Origin: an uncultured Clostridia bacterium
Lineage (GTDB): Bacteria; Bacillota; Clostridia; Oscillospirales; Acutalibacteraceae
Assembly (NCBI GenBank): GCA_947585615.1
Contig: CANPXD010000002.1
Coordinates: 1 to 63,117 of the forward strand
DNA: 63,117 nucleotides
Reading direction: 5' to 3'
Part shown: in pieces, positions 15,599-25,135 of the stretch
How positions within the stretch are numbered: the stretch's first letter is position 1
How the letters are laid out: every line of letters begins with the position of its first letter
Notes under the pieces: generated by a model
What the model saw: the letters and a program-made list of their open reading frames with translations, nothing else
Databases searched by the model: none
What the model was told of the DNA's origin: nothing
Position numbers and translations under genes: made by a program

Positions 15599-15713
15599 AA
15601 CAAAGTTATTGTTTTTTCTTAGGATGCACCTTGGTGACGTTGACTTTCAAAATTTATAAATGATAGAAAGATAAGTAAATGAATCATAAATCGAAAAATC
15701 ACGAGACGGCAAT

Positions 15714-15750
15714 AGGGCATCCTTGATTAAGAGGGTGTCCTAAAATTTTA
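15714..15750 (+). terminator. Terminator after the DUF234 ATPase gene
   Basis: AGGGCATCC (15714-15722) pairs, with two wobbles, with GGGTGTCCT (15733-15741), followed by AAAATTTTA. The surrounding stretch 15599-15891 holds no gene I can support. Confidence 0.5.
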
Positions 15751-15891
15751 GTAATCAGCCGTATTGGTTTGACTGTAGGTTAAATAATTAATTTAATCGG
15801 GAAAATTACAATGAAATTATTATATGAGGAAATGAATGGAACTAATGGGATGGCTGGTGTTATATTTTTATCTTAATGGAAACTAATTACC

Positions 15892-16803
15892 TTATTGGAT
15901 TATGAATACGAAGATATAGCAATCATCTATGATGGAATAAACTATACCTATAAATAATTTAACGGCAGGAGCAATTCTACCGCTTATGTCCTTGTAGGAT
16001 ACATACTTTGGACTGTCATCTATTTGATGAATTATACAATGCTGTATTTCCGTATTCGGGTAAACTGCGGATATTGCCTCAGGAAAACCTATAAGTCCGT
16101 CTATACAGGTTATCAGAATATCTTCAACACCCCTGTTTTTAAGCCCGTTCAGTATGGAAAGCCAGTATTTGATGCTTTCATTTTCCCCCACATACATTCC
16201 GAGTACTTCTTTTCTCCCGTCAAGATTTATTCCTATGGCAACATATACAGCCTTTTTAACGATTCTTCCCTCATAACGAACATGATAGTGTATCGCATCC
16301 ATAAATACAACCGCATATATGCTTTCCAATGGTCTCTGCTGCCATTCCTTTACCACAGGCAGTATCTTGTCCGTTACACGGCTGATTGTACTGTTTGATA
16401 CCTCGAGCCCGTATATTTCAAGAATATGGGAGGATATATCGTTTTGAGACATCCCTTTGGCGTACTGGATTCGACTCTCCGTTGCGTAACTGTTTCTGCT
16501 ATTTGAAGTGTCTTTATTTCGGTAATCATACTTGCTGTAAACAAGCTCTTCATCAAGCTCCGCCTCAAGTCCATTCTCAAGGATATCTCCAACCATTTCC
16601 TTGAACAGACTGTTGATGTCGTTCATATTCTTTACGGCATTTCAGACATCAGTTCCCGTAATTTTTCTTTCCTTGAGGCTTTTGATGCCCTTTCTTCCGG
16701 GCTTAATTTGTACTTTGGCATAAAAATTTCCTCCTGAAAGTTATTTCTATTCTACGTCTTTCAGGAGGTTTACACAATATTTGAAAAAATCTCAAAACTG
16801 CCC
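15892..16803 (-). pseudogene. Decayed IS256-family transposase
   Basis: The N-terminus starts at ATG 16721 (MPKYKLSPEERASKA) and hits a stop after 29 residues. A frameshift then opens MNDINSLFKEMVGDILENG from 16626. An internal deletion joins SYATESRIQ directly to AKGMSQNDI, removing the region that carries the first catalytic Asp. The DDE core continues with VVFMDAIHYHVRYEGR and CIDGLIGFPEAI and breaks off after CIIHQI. The right terminus, read on the minus strand from about 16803, is CAGTTTTGAGATTTTTTC. It cannot encode an active transposase. Confidence 0.85.
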
Positions 16804-16809
16804 TTTATT

Positions 16810-17532
16810 TTAAATATTTAGAAGTCTTTTGAAATTATAATAAACTATTGATTCAAAATCACTAATGTTTAACACAGAAGAAATATGGTTGTAAGAATCT
16901 TTAAGTAGTTTTGGGTAATACTTTTTACCATTTACTTTTGTGAAAGGTCCGTCACTTTCGACCAATATTCTATCAGTGGGAATCACACTCAATAAATCCT
17001 TTGATTTTTCTAACATATTAGTGTTAATCGAAAAATAACAGTTTAAATAAACAAGTGATTCTAGTTGAGCTTTTGAACCGTTAAACCAGTGAATTATTGC
17101 CTTTTGAGGGCGATATTTTTCTATAATATCAATTGCATGGTTTTCAGACCTTTTTAAATGAATAGACATTAATCTGTTCCGCTCACTAGCTATTTTTACA
17201 ATTTCATCAAAATACAAAAGTTGTTTTTCTTTATCCAGATATCTCTTGCTATTAGAAAAATCCAAACCAATTTCGCCGAAATAATCAGTTCTATAAGACA
17301 TAAAAATGAATTGATTAAAATCTCGTATAGTTAAATCTTTACATTTAGGATGAAACCCCATAGCAAATTTAATATACTTTGATTCACCTAACATGCGGCA
17401 ACAAGAGTTATATATTCCGGGACTATTTGTCATACATAATGTGTATTGTTCTAAACAGTTTATGTTGTTATATAGTTCTTTATAATTTGGATAATAATCT
17501 AAATGAAAGTGAGTATCTATCAAATGCGTCAT
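16810..17532 (-). CDS. qatD: QatD: TatD-like metal-dependent hydrolase
   Basis: The 240-residue protein keeps the TatD metal ligands: His8-x-His10 (DTHFH), Glu87 (GEIGLDF), His125, His148 and Asp194 (ESDGPF). TatD proteins are DNases or deoxynucleases. As the last gene of qatABCD it is a required part of the Qat anti-phage system. Its ATG overlaps the qatC stop by 4 bases (ATGA). It differs from housekeeping TatD by operon context and short length. Confidence 0.9.
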   Translation of the reverse strand: MTHLIDTHFHLDYYPNYKELYNNINCLEQYTLCMTNSPGIYNSCCRMLGESKYIKFAMGFHPKCKDLTIRDFNQFIFMSYRTDYFGEIGLDFSNSKRYLDKEKQLLYFDEIVKIASERNRLMSIHLKRSENHAIDIIEKYRPQKAIIHWFNGSKAQLESLVYLNCYFSINTNMLEKSKDLLSVIPTDRILVESDGPFTKVNGKKYYPKLLKDSYNHISSVLNISDFESIVYYNFKRLLNI

Positions 17533-18899
17533 TCTTCAATGTATTCCTTTAACTCAGTATCTTGATATAACAATTCTATTATATCATTTAATGAGTCTTT
17601 GTAAACATCTTTGAATATATTTATTTCCTCAAGTGATAGTTTACCTGTGCTTCTAATTATCCTTGTTAATTCGTCATCGTTGATGTGTTGGTATCGATAA
17701 ACTGTGCTAATTACAGCATTTAAATCGCTAACTTTATCTGAACCCTCATATTGTTTTAAAAAGTCCATATTTAGAGCGTTATAATCATAACGTTGATCTT
17801 CATTAGATACATCTAATAATGAACTTTTTCTAATAATGCAAGGATAACAATATCCACAGTTTATGGGATATTCGACTTGCCTTGTTCTATAATATCTTGG
17901 ATTGCAAGGATGAGAACAAGAAATTGTTTTTGAATATCCTTTTTTAAATGCCACTTCGTCTTTTACAGAATTAACAATATTTCTTTTTGTTTCGTGTGCA
18001 AAAGGATTAATTATATCATTATTTATTCCTACTGAATTTAGTATGTCTTTAAACATATTCAAAAAATATGGATGGGTTGTTCTGGTAGTGCAAGAGCCTT
18101 TTCTGCTATTGGTTAGGGGTACATTTAAACCGATAAATCCGTTTTCAGGTATGTAAACAGGTATGTTTTCACCTAAAATACTTGCCATAACTAATGCAAC
18201 GCATAAAAACAGCAAAGAACGTCCCCTCGATGTGTTTTCGCTCCCTTTAAACAGTGTTCCGTCTTCATATTTTGGAGCATATGAACCAGCAGTAAAACTG
18301 ATAAATTCAGCATTTAGAGAAGGATACTCTTCTCTAAACATTTTAGATAAGTCATTTTGTTTCTTTTGTAGTTTAGGATATTCATTATGTCCAACAAGAC
18401 AAGGCGAGTGACCATTTTTTAATAAGTGAATTGCCCCGCAGAAAGAATCTAGACCACCTGAAAATAAACACACGGAATCACATTGAGGAAGTGGATTTGT
18501 TTTTCGACGTTTAATTTCATCATGAAAGATGGAATACTCTGTCTTTCTAAAAGCAACATCCCATTTGTCTCCAGTTAAATATCTTAACATAGCATTTACT
18601 CTGTTAACTTCATTATTCCATTTTGCAAATTTAAAAACAGGTATATTTACCTTTAAATCTCTTGTCCAGTTATCGTCAAAACAACTCCGAGGAATTCTTT
18701 TATCAACAGCAAATACTGATAATCCAACAGTAAACAAATCTTCATATATTGGATTGATATCTTTAATTCCCATCCTGTTTAAGACTTTTGGGAAATTAGT
18801 AAAAACATTTCTTTCTGCATATCTGTCTATCGAAAACAAAATAGAATTATCCAGGAAATCCACTGTTTCATTGACGTCTTTCTTAATGAAAATATTCAT
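17529..18899 (-). CDS. qatC: QatC: QueC-like PP-loop protein
   Basis: The 456-residue protein has the PP-loop ATP-pyrophosphatase motif SGGLDS (147-152) and a QueC-type zinc site with Cys328, Cys332, Cys348, Cys351 and Cys354. QueC makes the 7-cyano-7-deazaguanine base; the longer QatC (about twice QueC length, with an extra N-terminal domain) is specific to Qat systems and may modify a protein or nucleic acid. No other queuosine genes are nearby, which supports a defence role. It begins one base after the qatB stop. Confidence 0.9.
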   Translation of the reverse strand: MNIFIKKDVNETVDFLDNSILFSIDRYAERNVFTNFPKVLNRMGIKDINPIYEDLFTVGLSVFAVDKRIPRSCFDDNWTRDLKVNIPVFKFAKWNNEVNRVNAMLRYLTGDKWDVAFRKTEYSIFHDEIKRRKTNPLPQCDSVCLFSGGLDSFCGAIHLLKNGHSPCLVGHNEYPKLQKKQNDLSKMFREEYPSLNAEFISFTAGSYAPKYEDGTLFKGSENTSRGRSLLFLCVALVMASILGENIPVYIPENGFIGLNVPLTNSRKGSCTTRTTHPYFLNMFKDILNSVGINNDIINPFAHETKRNIVNSVKDEVAFKKGYSKTISCSHPCNPRYYRTRQVEYPINCGYCYPCIIRKSSLLDVSNEDQRYDYNALNMDFLKQYEGSDKVSDLNAVISTVYRYQHINDDELTRIIRSTGKLSLEEINIFKDVYKDSLNDIIELLYQDTELKEYIEE

Positions 18900-19586
18900 T
18901 TAATTCAACTCCCCATAGTATTCTTTCATAGTATTATAGGCATCATCAACAGTGTTTTTCACAACATTAGAATCAGAAATGTTTATAAAATCATTATCCT
19001 TAAGCTGCGAAATATCGACTTTTTCAAACATAATACTTCTGATGTACCTTTCAACTTCATTCAAAATATCAGCTGTTTGCTTCGGAGATTTTTTATTGCG
19101 TATTTGTTCTTCATACATAAATGCAAATAGTATAGATGCAAAGCAAGCTAATAATTCTATTAATAAATGTCCTTGGTCAAAATTCACCAAATCATCTAAC
19201 GATTCTATCCTTAAGTTCTTGAGTGCCTTTGACAGAGCATCGCTTGCCAACGATTCTTCTTTTGTTGAACCTCCGGAAGCATACTCATCGTATAATTCTT
19301 CCCATATTTCTTTTGCTGTTTTTCCTATTAGGTATTCTTTTTCGTATTCTTCAAGAGTGCGATTTAATCCATTAACTCGAATTCCTCTTGAAATGCCTAA
19401 CAAACTAGAAACTGCTTTTGAGAATTCTTCTGCAAAACTATCATCTGTTCTTACGGCAGAAGCATATTTTCTGACTGCATTTGGTAATCCGTCACTTACA
19501 CTACCATTTACCATTCGTGTAACGGCTCTTTTTGCTTTTGTCCATTCACCATTTGTGGGCGGAATATAACTTTTTGATGTTCCCAT
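18900..19586 (-). CDS. qatB: QatB: Qat system component of unknown function
   Basis: The 228-residue, mainly helical protein starts MGTSKSYIPPTNGEWTKAKRAVTRMV, a characteristic QatB beginning. It is acidic and has no catalytic motif that I recognise. Identity rests on position between the KAP ATPase and QueC-like genes and on its N-terminus. It may be the substrate of QatC, which is speculation. Confidence 0.8.
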   Translation of the reverse strand: MGTSKSYIPPTNGEWTKAKRAVTRMVNGSVSDGLPNAVRKYASAVRTDDSFAEEFSKAVSSLLGISRGIRVNGLNRTLEEYEKEYLIGKTAKEIWEELYDEYASGGSTKEESLASDALSKALKNLRIESLDDLVNFDQGHLLIELLACFASILFAFMYEEQIRNKKSPKQTADILNEVERYIRSIMFEKVDISQLKDNDFINISDSNVVKNTVDDAYNTMKEYYGELN

Positions 19587-21389
19587 TTATTTTTCTCCTC
19601 TTATTTTCTTAGCTAATTCAACAGTGATTTTATTTTTTTGTTGTAATGTTTTCAACACATCATCAATCACATTACTATCTTTTAAATACATTTTTTGCAT
19701 ATAGTTAATATCTCCCATACCTAATTTTTCGTCTTTTGAGATAATAACTTCTGCAATTTCTTGTCTGTAATCATCAAATTCAGAGAATAATGCACTTATT
19801 ACAAAATAATCAATGCTTCCTTTTTTGAAAGCAGACAGAATAACTGAGAAAATGCTTTTTATATCAACTGCATTTAATGATCTCATTTCACTAACAATAT
19901 TCTTTATCGTTCCTTCATTAGAAACACTAATTCGGTCAATAAAGTTTTTTGCTATTTCGCTAGTGTTACTTGTACCAGTTCCGTTAGTCCTTAAATGTTC
20001 ACGTGTTAAATAAAAGTACTTGTCCAATCTCTGTTTATATAAATCTTTGGGTTCACATTCAATCCATTTAATAACATTTGGAGCACTCCAACGTTTAAAA
20101 TCATTTTTAAATTCAGGCGTTCCTACGTTTTCAACTACTTTTTTAAATTCTTCGTTTTCTGTTTGATAATCCTTGTTCCATTCATTGAGTTGACTAAACA
20201 ATTCAGAATCAATTTTTTGAAGGACTAAAAGTTTGGCAAGGATTTGTGGCTCAATTTCATCTCCATAATACATTCTTGCTAACTCTCGTTTTGTAATAAA
20301 TGTATTTAAGAATCTTTTAGCCTGTCTAGGATTTCCTTTTAATGTAGCTGAAACGATGTTCCTAATATTGTCTATTACGCAAAAATCATCGGAAAGCTGT
20401 GTGTTTTCTTCATAGTTGAAATTCAGTTCTCTACATATTTCAAACAATTGGTCAACAGTAATTCTATCTGTTTTAGTAATGAGACCTTTTTCATATACCT
20501 TTCCCACTATTTGTTTGAATTGCTCAGCATCAAAATGATTTTGAGCAATTAATAGTAAAAGATAATTCTCAATGTCTTTTGTTGATAAATCAGGAATATA
20601 GATGGGTATTTGAATAATTTTCTCAATGTATTCCTCTGAAAGTTCAACATCCATATCCTCGATTTTGGGATATTTTTTCTTTATTGCATATTTAATGACA
20701 TTATTATCTGCTGCAATAATAAAAGAAGTGTTTTTCACCGACAAGAATAGTTTTATGGCTTCAAGAGTTTCAATAATTCTTTCTGGTGAACATCTATCTA
20801 AATCATCAACTATTACAACAACATTAATATTCGACTCATTTAATAAACACTCAAATTCTTTTTTGAAATCTGTAATATTTTTTACTACTTCTTCTGCAGT
20901 TATTGATTCTTTTACATCGTTAGCAAATTTGACAACATCCTGTGCATCTCGAGCAACAGCCATTGCCGCAAATCCAGGGTCACCTGTAGCTGCCGAACTA
21001 GCGATAGCTATACCAGTAGTAAGCGCACTGCTAGCAATCTTCAAAAAGTTTATTCTTTTAATTAAGCTCTTGATTTTGGTTTTAAAAGAAGACACTTTAT
21101 CTTTGTTTTCAAGTTCACCAAGCAAGCATTGCATTAGAGCTATTTTAGCATCTTCATATCCTTCAAACATCCATGCATTAACATTTATAACTAATGTGTT
21201 ACTATCGCTTTTGTCGCTTTCTAATTTTTTATCAATTAAATTTAATAATGTGGACTTACCGGCACCCCATAAACCAAAAACGCCTATGGTTGTTGGTGTA
21301 TTGTTTTGGTCATTTACAATGTTAGAAATGATTTCTGCATAAGGTTCATAAAACAAAAAATCAATATCGGAAGCATTATCTAACCACAT
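19587..21389 (-). CDS. qatA: QatA: KAP-family P-loop NTPase
   Basis: The 600-residue KAP NTPase has Walker A GLWGAGKS (39-46), a hydrophobic insertion at about 115-135 (FLKIASSALTTGIAIASSAAT) typical of KAP proteins, and Walker B VVVIVDDLDR (190-199). It is the first gene of qatABCD and probably powers or senses during phage infection, perhaps at the membrane. Start: GAGGTGATC site before ATG. Its stop abuts the qatB start. A long AT repeat lies just upstream. Confidence 0.9.
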   Translation of the reverse strand: MWLDNASDIDFLFYEPYAEIISNIVNDQNNTPTTIGVFGLWGAGKSTLLNLIDKKLESDKSDSNTLVINVNAWMFEGYEDAKIALMQCLLGELENKDKVSSFKTKIKSLIKRINFLKIASSALTTGIAIASSAATGDPGFAAMAVARDAQDVVKFANDVKESITAEEVVKNITDFKKEFECLLNESNINVVVIVDDLDRCSPERIIETLEAIKLFLSVKNTSFIIAADNNVIKYAIKKKYPKIEDMDVELSEEYIEKIIQIPIYIPDLSTKDIENYLLLLIAQNHFDAEQFKQIVGKVYEKGLITKTDRITVDQLFEICRELNFNYEENTQLSDDFCVIDNIRNIVSATLKGNPRQAKRFLNTFITKRELARMYYGDEIEPQILAKLLVLQKIDSELFSQLNEWNKDYQTENEEFKKVVENVGTPEFKNDFKRWSAPNVIKWIECEPKDLYKQRLDKYFYLTREHLRTNGTGTSNTSEIAKNFIDRISVSNEGTIKNIVSEMRSLNAVDIKSIFSVILSAFKKGSIDYFVISALFSEFDDYRQEIAEVIISKDEKLGMGDINYMQKMYLKDSNVIDDVLKTLQQKNKITVELAKKIRGEK

Positions 21390-21400
21390 AAGATCACCTC

Positions 21401-21420
21401 ATATATATATATATATATAA
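21401..21420. repeat. AT dinucleotide repeat in the qatA leader
   Basis: About ten AT units lie directly upstream of the qatA ribosome site (GAGGTGATC). On the minus strand a weak promoter (TTGCCT, 17 bases, TTATAT) leads into the repeat, so slippage would change the promoter or leader spacing. Confidence 0.7.
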
Positions 21421-21554
21421 TATCTCAAGTTTATGATAGGCAAAATCGTCATAAATGTCAATTTTTCTGCAAAAATGTACAAAAAAACGACAAAAAAAGA
21501 CTCGATTATTTAAAAATAAATCTTTGTTGTTCTAAATTATAATTATTTGATAAT

Positions 21555-21705
21555 TGAGCGCCGAAACGATACCGGTTATCTTCTAGGATATGACTTTGAT
21601 GAAGAAGTAGCAAAGCTCTTTAAACGGAAGCGTTGGAAGGATAGTCTAAAGAAAGAGCGTTACTGTAACTCCCAAAACCATGACGAGCGAGATTTGGAAA
21701 GATAG
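21555..21705 (+). pseudogene. Orphan 3' coding fragment of unknown family
   Basis: A plus-strand frame ending at TAG 21703-21705 encodes TGYLLGYDFDEEVAKLFK and RWKDSLKKERYCNSQNHDERDLER. Its composition looks genuine but it lacks a good start and ribosome site. It lies between the qat promoter region and a strong hairpin, and may be the tail of a gene lost during element rearrangement. Confidence 0.3.
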
Positions 21706-21720
21706 AAATCATATTAGCAA

Positions 21721-21757
21721 AAATGACCTATGCTGATCTTCTCGGCATAGGTCATTT
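21721..21757. terminator. 13-bp stem hairpin, terminator
   Basis: AAATGACCTATGC (21721-21733) pairs with GCATAGGTCATTT (21745-21757) over an 11-base loop. It follows the orphan coding fragment by 16 bases. Confidence 0.6.
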
Positions 21758-21780
21758 CTATTGTTTGGCTATAAGCATGA

Positions 21781-22082
21781 AACCCCCCGGTTTTACCGGG
21801 GGGGGAATAGAGCGCTTTAGTAAAAATAAGAACGCCGAGCTGCAAGCAAGGCGAGAGTATTGGCGAAAAAATAACCTCCAAGTATAATAGAAACGGTTTG
21901 GCATCCGCATTACAAAAACAGGGAGGAATTAAATAGTGAAAACAGCAGGAAATAATGAAATAAATAAATTATCGCATTCAACGTATAGATGTCAGTTTCA
22001 TATAGTGTTTGCGCCAAAATACCTATCTTATAATTTGTTGAACCAGACACAACATTCATCAAACAGACATCTCCTGCCTTGA
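21781..22082 (+). pseudogene. Truncated IS200/IS605-type tnpA with left-end hairpin
   Basis: A GC-rich hairpin CCCCCCGG/CCGGGGGG (21783-21790, 21796-21803) resembles an IS200 left end. GGGAGGA precedes GTG at 21936, which opens a frame with LSHSTYRCQFHIVFAPKYL, the classic Y1 transposase N-terminus (HxVFxPKY). After about 30 residues the sequence changes to an unrelated tail ending at TGA 22080-22082. The HUH motif and catalytic Tyr are missing, so it is inactive. Confidence 0.75.
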
Positions 22083-22140
22083 GTATGTACTTCTAATTTA
22101 TTCAAATAACGATTTCATTGTTTTTTCTCCATTCATTTTA

Positions 22141-22314
22141 TTATCTAACGCAGCGCTCATAGAAATTCAGCATTGCGAAACAGAAGCGTTCATCGTCTGT
22201 CAATGTTATCAGTGGTCGGTCGCCCTCGCGTATACGGAACGAGCGTCTTATTTCCTTAGGAATTACGATTCTTCCCAAATCGTCGATTCGTCTTACAATT
22301 CCTGTTGCTTTCAT
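22141..22314 (-). pseudogene. spoVT: spoVT 5' part: AbrB-type DNA-binding half with element-encoded tail
   Basis: From ATG 22314 (GGGAG site upstream) the frame reads MKATGIVRRIDDLGRIVIPK and continues EIRRSFRIREGD, the SpoVT/AbrB swapped-hairpin DNA-binding domain. At residues 31-32 (GD) it crosses attR into element DNA and ends after 25 more residues (RPLITLTDDERF...YERCVR). The missing GAF half sits at 7434-7877 on the same strand. The truncated 57-residue product might still fold, since the foreign tail mimics the beta-strand pattern PLEIFTD. SpoVT is the forespore regulator acting with sigma G in Bacillus. Confidence 0.93.
22218..22224 (-). other. attR core (spoVT-N / element junction)
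   Basis: On the minus strand GGCGACC encodes the Gly-Asp shared with attL (GGTGACC at 7874-7880). Upstream codons match SpoVT (EIRRSFRIRE); downstream codons (RPLITL) do not. Six of seven bases are common, as expected for a serine recombinase with a short core. Confidence 0.8.
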
Positions 22315-22354
22315 GTAAACATTTCTCCCTTAATTTGTGTATAATTGTAATTTT

Positions 22355-22391
22355 CTCTGTAATATTTTGCACATATTAAAGTCTGCTATAC
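22355..22391 (-). promoter_or_regulatory. Candidate sigma-G-type promoter of spoVT
   Basis: On the minus strand GTATA (22391-22387), a 17-base gap and CAAAATA (22369-22363) fit the sigma-G consensus (GHATR, then CATNHTA) with one mismatch. It lies about 50 bases upstream of the spoVT start, a reasonable position. Confidence 0.35.
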
Positions 22392-22471
22392 TATTAATTT
22401 CTTAGGATTTTTTGGAAATCGAGCCAATAAAAAATTTTTAGTATTTAATAAATTTTTCTTTATTTTAATAG

Positions 22472-24016
<1,545 letters not shown>

Positions 24017-24042
24017 AGCTGCAAAGCCGCATTATATACGGG

Positions 24043-25023
24043 GTGACGTCGGTGCAAAAGCTCTCTTTTGACGAAATAAACAAAGCGCAGTTCAAACTGT
24101 ATAAAGGAAATCCGATTATAAGAAATTTCGGCGGCAGCTTTACCGCCGCCGACCCGTCGGTACTTACTCCGTCCCAGTCGTGCGACGGTCTGTGGCATCT
24201 TTTCTGCCACACATTTTTCGGCGTTTATATGTTCAGCAGTGAGAACGGAATTGATTTCGAAAATGTAAAAAAAATTGTTCCCAGAGCAATGCGGCCAAAC
24301 ATAAATTTTATAGACGGCAGGTATTATCTTTTTTATGAGAGAACAAAAACGGTTGCAGGAAACGCGCTCAGTCTTGTGGGCGGCAAATGGAAATCCGAAA
24401 TTTTTGTAACGGTGTCCGATGATCTTGAACTGTGGACAAAACCGCGTCGGGTCATAGGAAAAACGCGTGATTTTGAGGCGGACGGCAGAGGACAGGCAAT
24501 TTCAAATCCGTTTCTGATAAAAATCGGGGAAAATTACCGCCTATATTATTCATGCGGACAGACATTTATCAAAGACTGCGGTTTCTGTGAGCCGACATAT
24601 ATAAGCTTTGCCGAGAGCGCCGATATTGACGAAGGCTACCTTTCGCGAAGCGAGCCGATAATACGACCCGACAGGAGCAGTCCGTATCTCAACCTCTGCT
24701 CAGGCTGCATTAAGGTATACAGACTTGCCGACTGTTATATAGGGCTGCAAAACGGAATTTTTGAAAAGAACGGCAAAAGTCGTTCGGCAATTATGCTCTT
24801 GCGCTCCGATGACGGAATAAAATTTGAGTTTGTAAAAATGCTTCTCGAACCGCAGCGGTGCGGCGAAAGCGATTGGATGGCGCAGTTTGTCTATGCCTGC
24901 CACCTTGTTTATTATGACGGCAGGCTCAGGCTTTATTTCAACGCACGCAATACGGCAAATCCCTTAACGGGGAGGGAATGTATCGGAATGTATGAAGCGG
25001 AACTGCCGAGTGAGCGTTCTTGA
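24043..25023 (+). CDS. GH43/GH32-like five-bladed beta-propeller protein
   Basis: The 326-residue protein has repeated propeller features: AADPSVL (early acidic site), DGLWHLFCH, DGRYYLFYERT, DFEADGRGQAISNPFLI and LRLYFNARN. It resembles inverting furanosidase-fold proteins (GH43/GH117-type). The exact substrate is unclear. No signal peptide. The start is GTG 24043 or GTG 24052; the second has GGGGTG at a good distance. Its position right after GH51 suggests pentose oligosaccharide breakdown. Confidence 0.7.
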   Translation: MTSVQKLSFDEINKAQFKLYKGNPIIRNFGGSFTAADPSVLTPSQSCDGLWHLFCHTFFGVYMFSSENGIDFENVKKIVPRAMRPNINFIDGRYYLFYERTKTVAGNALSLVGGKWKSEIFVTVSDDLELWTKPRRVIGKTRDFEADGRGQAISNPFLIKIGENYRLYYSCGQTFIKDCGFCEPTYISFAESADIDEGYLSRSEPIIRPDRSSPYLNLCSGCIKVYRLADCYIGLQNGIFEKNGKSRSAIMLLRSDDGIKFEFVKMLLEPQRCGESDWMAQFVYACHLVYYDGRLRLYFNARNTANPLTGRECIGMYEAELPSERS

Positions 25024-25135
25024 TAAGTTTATTAAAATATTATTAAATTTTTATACCGTATCAACTCCGATGCGGTTTATTCAGATATAATTATTTTTAT
25101 ATGGATTTTATACGGATAACAGAGAAGGGATTATA

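Larger units (their letters stand above)
7877..22221. mobile_element. Skin-like integrated and mobilizable element interrupting spoVT (about 14.3 kb)
   Basis: Boundaries follow from the split spoVT: codons 1-32 at 22314-22219 and the remaining 146 codons at 7877-7437, same strand, same order, meeting at GGYGACC. Precise excision gives a 178-codon spoVT with no frame change. Cargo, left to right: serine recombinase, HTH-MntA/HepT, relaxase and MobC, a sigma-like protein, a DUF234 ATPase, IS256 remnant, QatDCBA and IS200 remnant. Gene content (integrase, relaxase, oriT candidate, no conjugation machinery) fits an integrative mobilizable element. It is visibly more A+T-rich than the flanking carbohydrate genes. 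Confidence 0.92.

Noticed and set aside
18163-18411. Second small gene inside qatC on the opposite strand
   Set aside because: Shadow frame; no start signal and it overlaps conserved qatC coding sequence.
20626-21342. Plus-strand Ser/Leu-rich ORF of 238 codons opposite qatA
   Set aside because: Composition is that of an antisense read of an A+T-rich gene; QatA motifs are on the minus strand.
21781-21806. GC-rich hairpin as a CRISPR repeat or rho-independent terminator
   Set aside because: It occurs once and stands before an IS200-type tnpA start, so an IS left end explains it better.
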